64,000 nucleotides of DNA from Amyelois transitella (Eukaryota; Arthropoda; Insecta; Lepidoptera; Pyralidae): positions 2,493,001 through 2,557,000 of the forward strand of contig NC_083532.1 in assembly GCF_032362555.1 (NCBI RefSeq), written 5' to 3'. Every line of letters starts with the position of its first letter. The stretch's first letter is position 1. Positions 24,901 to 36,900 of this stretch are shown piece after piece. The position numbers and the translations under genes are program-made. The notes under the pieces were generated by a model. The model saw only the letters and a program-made list of their open reading frames with translations. It was not told the DNA's origin and made no database searches.

Positions 24901-27900
24901 ACGGACAAGACAGGTATACCCATTATATTGATACAAAAATAACGCCATCTATTGGTAAATGCGTTTCGTCTGACCTCCACAATCTAATACTTATCCACTC
25001 AGTATTTAACAACATGTATGGGATAGATATAGAGTGATCTTCATTTAGTGCCGGGAACCACACGGCACAAAATCAAGTGTCTTTATTTCTGCCATTTATT
25101 AGTGTATATAGTATGAATAATATGGAAGTATATAACTGAGTTGTTCCTTCAGATACTGGCGGCGGTACTGGTCCCTGGGCAAGGCGGGCGGCATCTTCGT
25201 GGAGGGCATGGAGTCCGCGCAGCCCGAGATCGTGGCGTACCACGAGAGCCTCGAGCACAGCGCCTTGCTGAAGGTGGAGAACGGGGGGAAGAAGAGGCAG
25301 GGTAGGTTTAAGAAGAGTGGAAAGGCGGCTCTAATCTTACCCTGGCCATGTGCCAAAAATTTCATTTCTCAACGTAAATTAGTTGTAGTGAGAGTAAATA
25401 TCGTGAGGAAACTTGCTTCTTGTACAAATATGACTTAACGTATACAAAGTCATGCGGTTATTGACACTCTACGGGCTCCTCTCTAAAAAGGTGAGGACGC
25501 AACCTGGACTTACGCCAAGAGGAACGCTGTTACTAAGATATGATCCATTTTTTTATATATAAATATTTGTCTTTGTTCCTAGCACCTCGAGAGAGAAAAG
25601 ACTCCCAAACGGAACCACAACAGGACTCGGACTCAGAAGCACAGAAGAAGGAAGCTTTGAAGAGCGAAATGGAGCTTAAGAGTATAAAATCTGAGCTTAA
25701 TTTGAGCGATCACACGCAGATCATCAAGTATGAGCCTAACCACGGAAACTGCAAAAACGAAGGTGAGTGACGACATTAAAATGGTTTTATGATTATAGTG
25801 AAAAATATAATGTAATCTGCAAAGTAAATCCTAACATGCGAGTTGCTAATATACAAATTTCATTTAAAATAAACGTGGTGTCTCACAGGGTAGTCATTTG
25901 GGTCCCTCACCTAACAATCAGTTTCATCATATGTTGTAACTTTTGATGTTTAGTTAAATATTCATTTACGTCCTTTACACGAGTAACTAATTTCAAGTCT
26001 AATTACAGTGAAATCCATACTGTCATTTTGCTATGAATTAATTTATAAGACAGTCAACTTTATTTTCTCTTATATAATGGACGCATTTTTTTACTTGTTC
26101 AATTTGAAAACTACTTTTCTATCCTAGGTTCATCAATAAAAATGGAAGAGAAATACATCCAGCAGAAACAGAACAACGAAGAAGAGGACATGCTTGACAT
26201 CGAAGACTCTATACCCACCGCGTTCTTAGTCCAAAAACCCACCCACAAGCCCATGTTCGCGACCCAGGCGGAGCCCGTGGACAAGCCGCAAGAGATCGTC
26301 AAAGTCGAAAACGTAGTCAAAAACGAAGAAGATAAAGAAGAAGAAGAAAACAAAGACCAACTAGTCAACAATTTAGAAGAACTAAGGAAATTAGCGGAAG
26401 CGGTTTCCTCACAGCTCGACGCGGCCAAAAAAGCCGAAGCTGAAATTAAAGAAGAGAAAGACACTAAAGAAGTTAAAAAAGAAGTAATGGAAACTGACGA
26501 GGCGCACAATCATTTGTACGCAAAAATGATTGAGGGCAAATGGTTCTCTATTCTGAGGCACGAAAGTTCATTTTTGAGTAACATCAATGATAAAATAGAT
26601 ATACCCGAATATTGCGACAACGAACATACTTGTTCGGAAGTAGTCGTATGTCAAGGCCACAAATGGGATGTGTCCAACAATCTGCACTTGTTGAACGACC
26701 CGAGTTTGTTCACTCTGAACAGTATGGTGACGAGTGTACAAGTGCCCTCGAATAGTGTGTATCACGACTCGAGTTTGACGATGTCTGGCTTGGACCAGGT
26801 TATGATGGACGCTAGCATGAATAGAGACGAGAATCAGGATGAGGAAGTTGGGGAAGAGACTAAGGAGCAGGTGAGTTGGCTTTTAATTCTTCCCTGCTTT
26901 ACTTAAACGGTTAATTGGTTATATGGTAACATTTTATATTGATATTTTTAAACAAGTACATTATCGATCCTTCTATTTATATCTTTAAAATATAAAATTT
27001 AATCAGTTAATGCATCTTCAACTGATTCATGTATGACCGTCTGCATTCTTACTGAGATACTTCGCATGCCAGATTCCATTACTTTACCTAGGAAGTATGA
27101 CAGATTTTTAAACAGAAAGACGGCTTTTGCCCAGACATTAGCGCCATCACAAAGCAACATAATTAGCGCCACTTACGAAAGAATACAGATCTTTTGCAAA
27201 TCCATCTTAAACTTTAGTGTTCACCGGGATGAAAAGTACCCTATCTCCTCCAGACCCTTTAATTTTATATACCCAAAATTTCAATAAGGTTTAGTAGATA
27301 ACGCGTGACGGTACAAACAAACAAATAAACTTACTTGCCCATTCATAATATTAGTTGGGATGTCTGAACTCCATCATTGAACATAAATTTATAACGATCA
27401 ATCACAATCACGGGGAGTAGCCGTCTGCTGTTACCAAACTTATTGCTTCTCTTCTCAACATTATTCTAGGTCATGTTAAAAACAATAATATTTTTATAAG
27501 CTTCTGTTAAACGTGAATTGTATGTATACATAGTTAATGTGTAAGTATTCAATAAGTGCTATTATTATAAGATTGTTTATATCAAAACTTGATAATTAGT
27601 TAAGTTATGTTTGTAACAGCGGTATGTAAATGTTTTTGGCAATAAATATATTTTATATTCCAGGAGCAAGAGAACGATCTAGAGAAAGAACTGCAGGCGG
27701 ACATGTTGAAACACGACACGGCGCTGCAGAAGGCGAAGGCGGCCAGCCTCACCAGCCTCGGGCTGCTCAACTTCAACGCGCTGTCCACCTACGTCACGTG
27801 CGACAGCCCGCCGCCCATCCCGGTAACACGAGTATCTCTTACGCGTTACTCTCGTCAGAGTGGTCGTGGTCGTACAGAAGGGTCAGTGGCTCGCTTCACA

Positions 27901-30900
27901 ATGCTTCGCCACTCTGGACACTTTCTGGAGCATTCACAGACGGTCACCTAGTGCTGATTTTATTTAATTTAATACGAGTATACATTGCTCGAACCGTGCT
28001 TCTTCCTTCGAAGTGTAGGCAGAGACTGCAATGTTCTTCTATTTACAAATAACACAGGTATTAAATTGGGGATTAAAAAAAAAAGAAATTAAAATTAATT
28101 TAGAAAGTCTTTTCAAGACTGTTGGCTCAGTCTACCCCGCAAGGGATATAGACGTGACCATATGTATGTATGTATGTAATAAAAAAGGTACCTTTATTTT
28201 ATCTCGAACGTTTAGACGGAGCAGTAGTCAGCTGGTTTTTAGTCGCTCGGTTACCATGGATTATTGTAACATTCGAAACGTCCCGAGATATTATAAAGGT
28301 GCGTTACGTGCGCGTTTAATACCCGTTTCATTGAAAGCGAAAGTCTAAAATCAGTTATATTTTCTTCCTAGCCACGGTCTCTGTATACTTGCTTGGTCCA
28401 TATTTATTAAATTTTTTTGTAAAAGTCATCGGTTAAGATTACTCTTGACCTAATCTTTCATCCGAATATTCCTGATTTGATAAAAACTTTCACAAAATTT
28501 ATCTACCGCTGTCACTGTCTTACAATTTGTGTGATGGCAATAAAACGGAAACACTTCCTTAACTTCAGATCATAGCAGTTTACTTTTTATTTGGCTACTA
28601 ATGACTTTCGCCATGACACGTTGTCGTGCCATCGGGAATTTTAAAGACTAAGACTAAATTGTAGAAATTAACACTAAAGAAGAAAAAAGGTCAGGTCTTG
28701 AGTACCCCAAACCGCCGAGCTTGCATGAAGAGAGTTATGAATGTGGATGAAGCGAAACAAGTATGCAGGGATCGTGGCAAGTAGAGAGATGTGATCTCTC
28801 CTTCCCTATAGGCGTGATTTATGTATGTTAACATTAAATTTAATTGTTTCATAAATTACACAGATGTCGCCCGAGGAACTCCAGCAGTTAGAGAAGTGCA
28901 AGTTGCAAGGTTTGCCCAGGAAAGTGGAGGGGAGCCACGTGGACAGGGAACATCGGTAAGATTAGTTCGTTGTCTATAAAATATTAAAAAGTGGTCTTCA
29001 ATCAGGGGTTTCTCACTTTATCGACAATATCGGATGATATTTCCGAAATTTTCAAAAGTACATACATACATATTGTATTATATTGTATTGCACGTACATA
29101 TCTGTAACAAAGGGGAATCAAATCAGCCCTTTCTCATTCTAGTACAATGTTAAGAATCTAAACTTTTCAAATAATTTGAAATTTCTAATGCAATCTATGG
29201 TTTTTGGGTTTGGTGACTGTACCAATGTTTAATTTGTTGAATTAAACTTCAATTTTCTCATAGCAGATTCCACGGGTTATTTTCTCTAAACACACCAACA
29301 GTAACATAATCTATTGTGTTAATCATAATCTAACAATAACAACAAACATGTTGACAGGCACGGCTGGTGGCGTATCACCCAGCCGGAAGAGGTGAAACAA
29401 CTGATGTCCGCGCTACACACCCGCGGCGTCCGCGAGAGGGAGCTACATGCGGCACTTTCGCAACTACCCACTGTTAACAATAAGGTGACTACTTATATAG
29501 ATCTCTGTAAGCCTTTTTTTGTATAATAGTTTATACTAGAGGCCGCCCGCGACTTCGTCCGCATGGAAACCCTATCAATCCCGCGGGAACTCTGGGATAA
29601 AAAGTAGCCTTTGTGTTATTCTGGGTCTTCAGCTACCTACATACCAAATTTCATGGTAATCGGTTCAGTAGTTTTTGCGTGAAAGAGTAACAAACATCCA
29701 TACATCCATACAAACTTTCGCCTTTATAATAGTAGTAGGATATTATAACTTGACTGCGTTTGACCTTAATCAGCCTGGTGGTAAGCAAGATGAGGCCTAA
29801 GGTATACCTTAGGTCTCATCTAAAGCCGTTAAGCTCAAATAAAGCCGTTGCCGTAGCATATTATTTTTAAATTGCGATGCCCAACAGGGTTCATATTGTA
29901 CCTATTTATAAGCAGTAACTTTAATTCAACTTGAACTTTATTATATGCAATAAAGATTTTGAATTGATTTGAATAATGCCTATTCACACTTACCTTGAAA
30001 ATCTCCAAGTAGTATGTACCGGGGAAGAGTTTTGCCCGCAACCTCCTTCTACGTTTATTAACGTTCTTTTGGGAATTGTGGGACTTGTGTATTTGACAAG
30101 TAGAGAATGCTTTTATCATTCTCAGCAGTTTACCAGCAGTAGCTATAAATCTTAATAAATTAAGAATAACATACATACATAATTATAATCACGTCCATAT
30201 CCCTTGCGGGTTATCTAAAAGAAGAATCCCAAGTTTATAAGCCTATACCTTAGTCGCCTTTTACGAAATCAATGGTAATGAAACGGAGTGGTGTTATTCT
30301 TTTTTTTATTGGTGCCGGGAACTACACGCCATAAGAATTAATCAATAATATTTGTTTCCAGATTTACATAGAGAAAGGCGACACGGCCAGCACGGAGCTG
30401 ACGGTGTCGCACTTGGACCGCGCGGTCGCACAAAATGGCGGCTTCCCGCGGCCCGACTCGCCCAACTCTTATTCTGCCAGTGCGGCGCAACGCGCTGATA
30501 TGCAGCTTTTGAAGACTGTGAGTGACAAATTTAAAGATATTGTTAATAGTGTGTACCAACAAAGAACACAGATTTTATTTTATAAACGATGACCTGTATA
30601 CTGTACATTACGGATGCAATAAATAAATTGAATTGAATTGAATTAAATTTTCGCGTTGCGTTATAGGTACTTATATCTATTATATCCAGGTAACTTTCGG
30701 TATGGTGTTATGGTTAAAGGTAACAGTTATATTCATGCTTGATGGTATGTTGGGATTGATGCTTGATGGTAAGTATGTTGGTAGCCACGTACGGTTGATA
30801 AAAATATTTTATCGAGAACGTCCGAGATAAAATAAATGCATAGTACGTGCGCCTTTAATACCTGTTTTATTTATAAATAAACTCAGAATCATGAATTTGG

Positions 30901-33900
30901 CGCAAAATTTTGATGTCAAAATGGCGGATATATTCAGATTTTCCATATCCAGCACAACGACACGACAGGTTTATACGTAGCTAATGAGTTAAATTAGATG
31001 AAATTGTAATATACTTACCTATGTACCTATATATTTTTAATAACCTTTATTATATTATTCTAGCTGTCCCGGCAAACGTTGTTTTGCCATATAAATAATT
31101 TTTAAGTAATTTCAAAAAAAAAAAAAAGTTCACTAAGCGATATGAAAAACAGATGTTAGCCTATTCTCAGACCTACTGAATATGCATGCAAAATTTGGTT
31201 GAAATCGGTAAAGCCGTTTCGGAGGAGTACGGAGACAAACATTGTGACACGAGAATTTTATATATAAGAAGATGTATTTTTAATAATCTAAAATCACCTA
31301 TATTTCAGGTGGAGCAACTAGAAGAGCGGGTATTCGACGCGTGGATGCAAGTGAAAGGCTGGCGTCCACAACGCAACGCTCCCGAAGACGGCCGCTCCAT
31401 AGTGTCGCGGGCGAAGCAGAAGCTCGCTGCGCTAGAAGCACATATCGAGAGGAGATATCTCAAACCGCCTTTGGTACAAAGGTATGCTAGGTAAAGTGAA
31501 ATCTTTTATATTAAGGTGTTTTTGGGTGTGCTTTTTATGTGATCGGGTTTTATGCGATTGTTGAACAAATGAAGAGCTTTTTAAATTGGTTGGATTGGTT
31601 GGTATAAAGGTGTGTAAGATTGAATTATACAGTTTTAATTCGGTCGCTTGAAGTAAAATAACGAACCCTAAGACGGTCGCTCCATTATATCGAGAGGAGA
31701 TATCTCAAACCGCCTTTGGTAGAAAGGTATGCTAGGTAAAGTGAAATCTTTTATAATAGGTATATAGGTGTATTTGGTTTTTGGGTGTGCTTTTTGATGT
31801 GGTAGTATTATAATAAATTTATTAACTTTTTGAACGAAAATGTGCTTCACAATTCGGCCGGTTAGTTTCGTATAAAGGCAAGTGAACAGTTTTATGTTAG
31901 TGTGCTTGGTTTGGGTTACCATTTTTAAAATTTCATTGGTTGAGGAAAATAAAAATCTGGCTTTAACAAAGTTTGATAATAAGCTGTTTGTTTTTGGTGT
32001 AAAATTCCTACTGGCTTTAGTCCCGGTTGCATCCTCACCACTCTGAAGAGGAGCCCGGGGTAAGCCTTTGACCATGGATGCTGGATTGGGTGAGTCAGGT
32101 TTTTACATCGATCATGTTTACACATCAAGTTGCCTGAATGTGCAGGATTTTACACGATGTGTTCCCGGTAGCATCTGGTTAGTATTCAAACTAATGTACA
32201 TAATTTCGAAGATAGTCATTGAATGCATGTCCGAATGGAATTTTTTTGACGAGAAAAAAGATATATCCCACATATCTTTTTTCTCGTCAAAAAAATTCTA
32301 TGAATAAATGCCGTGCGTTATTTCCGATTCAAAATGAATCCCTTGATATTAACAACAAATGTATGTGACAGTACCGCGGAGGCCACACTGAACGCGTTGC
32401 AACAAGGCGAGCACGGGAATTCCGCTTCTTCACCGCAAAACGCCGACGGACAGAGTGAACCCAAAGGTAAATCATATAAAATGAGCCGACAATTCCTAAA
32501 GGATTGATAGGCCATGTTCAGATGTATGGCTTTATGATGCAATTCATGATTGAAGAGAGATGATGAAGATTCAAATAGCGACAGGTTGCTAGCCCATCGC
32601 CTAAAAACATTCCATTTTTAAAAGCTTCTCATGACTGCAATAAGTTTTCTCTCTTTCTCTCATTACTAGACTAGCATAGAGGTAAAATAAACACACATAA
32701 TATGTATTTTCATAGCTTTTCTGTTCTATTCTATATGATATAAGTCTATCAGTTAGTCTTTTTTTTTACCATTCATGAGAAAGTGATGGAGAGCGGCCTT
32801 ATTGTTTTTTCTTTTGGTGCCTAGAACCACACGGCTATAAATATATATCACACGGCTCTTTTTAGTCAGGTTTTAGTTTTTCAACTATATTTAATACTAG
32901 TTGTGCCCGTGGTTTCGTTCGCGTGGAATAGTTATTTTGGTCATCATTGAAGCCCTCAAGGATGAATAATTTTTCCCGTTTTTTTTTTCACATTTTTGCA
33001 TTATTTCTTTGCTCCTTATAGTTGCAGGGTGATGTTATGATTCCTCGATTAATGGTCCACTTATCGCAAAAAGAATTTTTCAATTCGAACCAGTAGTTCC
33101 TGAAATTAGCGCGTTCAAACAAACAAACTCTTCAGCTTTATAATATTAGTATAGATATATAGATGCAATTCCCAGTCACATCAAAAGCCGCCCGGCTCAC
33201 AGTTCCCTCCCCCCACAGAGACGAAGGGCATCGCCCGCGGGCTGGCGACGTGGCGCGAGGCTCTGTCCCGCTGCCGCACGTCCGCGCAGCTCGCCATGCT
33301 GCTGCACGCGCTCGAGGCGCACGTCGCCTGGGACAAGAGCATCATGAAGGCGGTGAGTCATGCACGTCATCATCATCATCATCATCATCGTCATCGTATC
33401 ATCTTATACTAGCTTATTCCCGCGACGCGTCTCCTTTATCTAATCCACGAGGAATTTCCAAATACATACATACATATGGTCACGTCTATCCCTTGCGGGG
33501 TAGACAGAGCCAACAGTCCTGAAAAGACTGAATGGCCACGTTCAGCTATTTGGCTATCTGCTAGCCCATCGCCTAAAAAAGAATCACCAGTTTGTAAGCC
33601 TATCCCTTAGTCGCCTTTTACGACATCCATGGGAAAGAGATGGAGTGGTCCTATTCTTTTTTTTATTCGTGCCGGGAACCACACGACACTTTTTTTATTT
33701 GTTATGTCTTATTAGAATCAGTTCAGAACAGATGGATAGATAGCGTGAAATAAAAGAGTGACCACTTAGATGGCAAGTGACTGAAGCAATTGGTAATCAC
33801 TTAACACACTGTTCCTGACACGTGATGAGGGGGGAAAAGGTAACGAAAATGACAAAGAGAGATGTATTACTTATATTTGCCAGACAGGTGGCTAGCCCAT

Positions 33901-36900
33901 CGCCCAAAAGAAGAATCCCAAGTTCATAAGCCTATCCCTTCGTCGCCTTTAACGACATCCATGGAAATGAGATGGAGTTTTGCACATGCGCTTTGGAAGC
34001 GGTAGTAGTTATAATTAGATTTAAGTGATGTGACGTCAACAAGTGATACCTTGTATCCAATTTTGAAAATAAATCTATTCTATTCTAGTGGTCCTATTCT
34101 TATTTTTTATTCGTGCCGGGAACCACACGGCACTTTTTTTTCATTTGTAATGTCTTATTAGAATCAGTTGAGAAGAGATACATGTGATGAGTGAGAAAAG
34201 GTAATGACAATGACAAAGAGATGAGAGATTTATTTCTTGTATTTGCCAGAACTGCCAATTCTGCCAACGCGGCGACGATGAAGAGCAGTTGTTACTTTGC
34301 GACGGCTGCGATAAGGGGTACCACTTGTACTGCTTCAAACCCAGGATGGACAAAATACCCGAAGGCGATTGGTGAGTCGGATCTCGTGAAAATCGGTCCA
34401 GTAGTTTTTTACTTTTAGTTTAGTTTATTCGTCATAAGCGTACAAATATACGTGCATATAATCACGTCACGTCATATCCCTTGCGGTGAAGACAGGGACC
34501 AACGGTCTTGAAAAGTCTGACAGGCCACGTTCAGCTGTTTGGCTTAATGATAGAATTGAGATAGAATGCGCTTTCGAAGCGGTAGTCGTTATAATTAGAT
34601 AATAAGTGATGTGACGTCAATAAGTGATACCTTATATCCAATTTTGAAAATAAATCTATTGTATTCAAATAGTGACAGGTGGCTAGCCAAGAGAAGAATC
34701 ACAAGTTTATAAGCCTATCCCTTAGTCGCCTTTTACGACATCCATTTGAAAGAGATAGAGTGGTCCTATTTATATTCGTGTCGGGCACCACACGACACAA
34801 ACAAAAATACAAATCTTTTAACATGTAGCGATAGATTCAAAGCTTACTTAATAGAAGGTGAAGCGCAGTCAGAGTAAGAGAAGAGGGAAATGAATATAGG
34901 GTGAAATAAAAGATTTGAATTAATATTTAAACGTAAAGCAACAAACGGGCCTAGAAATACAATAAGATTGACACTTGTCAAACTGTCATTTTTTTCATTT
35001 TACTTGTCCGCCGAATTTATGGCAGGACGAAAGAGTTCCGCGTATGAGTAGTGATATAGGTTGTCCGTTTATTACTTAAATATAATTTTATTTATTATTT
35101 GATGTATTTACAATTAAAACTATTAAAATTATTATGAAAATCCCTACAAACAAAATTAACAATGTGGAATGTAATTGTACCACGTTGTAACCACCATTGT
35201 AACTTTTGAATTAGTTATTCAATATTTATTTTATACAAACTTCATTGCACAAAAAACACAAATGCACAAATTGACGGCCTTAAATTTAATGCTACAAGCA
35301 TTACCTATCTGCCAATCAACCGTCAGATCTGACAGAGGTCCGATAACGACCTCCTAAATGTCCTAAACGTCCTATGAAAATGCTGCAGTGTAGTTTGTTC
35401 CGCCGCTTCTTCTACACATGCGCTTTGGAAGCGGTAGTAGTTATAATTAGATTTAAGTTATGTGACGTCAATAAGTGATACCTTGTATCCAATTTTGAAA
35501 ATAAATCTATTCTATTCTATACAAACTTCATTGCACAAAAGCAGAAAAACACAATTTGACGGACTTAATGCTACAAGCATTACCTATCTGCCAATCAACC
35601 GTTAGATATCTCCACTAACGACTCGTGCGCACCAGGTACTGCTGGGAGTGCGTGAACAAGGCGCGCGGCGAGCGCGTGTGCATCGTGTGCGGCGGCGCGT
35701 GCGCGGGGAAGACCATCCCCTGTGCGCTGTGCCACCGCGCCTACCACCAGGACTGCCACTACCCGCCGCTGGGGAAGGTGACATTGTGACACAGACACAC
35801 ATAAATACATACATACATACATACATATGGTCACGTCTATATCCCTTGCGGGGTAGACAGAGCCAACAGTCTTGAAAAGACTGAATGGCCACGTTCAGCT
35901 ATTTGGCTTAATGTTGGAATTGAGATTCAAATAGTGACAGGTTGCTAGCCCATCGCCTAAAAGAGGAATCCCAAGTTTATAAGCCTATCCCTTAGTCGCC
36001 TTTTACGACATCCATGGGAACGAGATGGAGTGGTCCTAATCTTTTTTGTAATGGTGCCGGGAACCACACGGCACTAAATAAATAAATAAATATATACGGG
36101 ACAAATTACACTGATTGAGTTAGCCTCGAAGTAAGTTCGAGACTTGTGTTACGAGATACCAACTCAACGATACTATATTTTATAATAAATACTTATCTAT
36201 ATAGATAAACGTCCAAGACCCAGGACAATCAGAAAAAGTTCTTTTCTCATCACGCCCTGGCCGGGATTCGAACCCGGGACCTCCGGTGTCACAGACAAAC
36301 GTACTACCGCTGAGCCACAGAGGCCGTCTACCGTAACATATGGTCACGTCTATATCCCTCGGGTAGACAGAGCCAACAGTCTTGTAAAGACTGTTAGGCC
36401 ACGCTCAGCTATTTGGCTAAATGATAGAATTGAGAAGATAATTAAGATTGTTAATATATCTATACTAATATTATAAAGCTGAAGAGTTTGTTTGTTTGTT
36501 TGAAGGCGCTAATCTCGGGAGCTAATAGTTCGAATTGAAAAATTGTATTATGTTTACAATTTTTCAAGGCTTTAGAATATATAACATCACGCTGCAACTA
36601 TAAGGAGCGTAGAAGTAATGAAAAATATGGAAAAGAACGGGGGAAATTATTCATACTTGAGGGCTTCAATGATGACCACAATAACTTTTCCACGCGGACG
36701 AAGTTGCGGGCACAGCTAGTACATACATATATCCCTTACTTACCAGTACGTCTTTACCCCTTTAGACAGAGCCTCTCGGAAAGTCTGAAAGGCTACGTTC
36801 AGCTGGATAGTTTATTTATAGTTTGTTTTTTTTTTTTCAAATACTTACATTTCAACGGAGCCATCAGGGTCAGGTCTACCCCCCAAGGGATATACACATG

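Noticed and set aside
27033..27287. 84-codon open frame in tou intron 33
   Set aside because: No known domain, no coding bias and no splice context.
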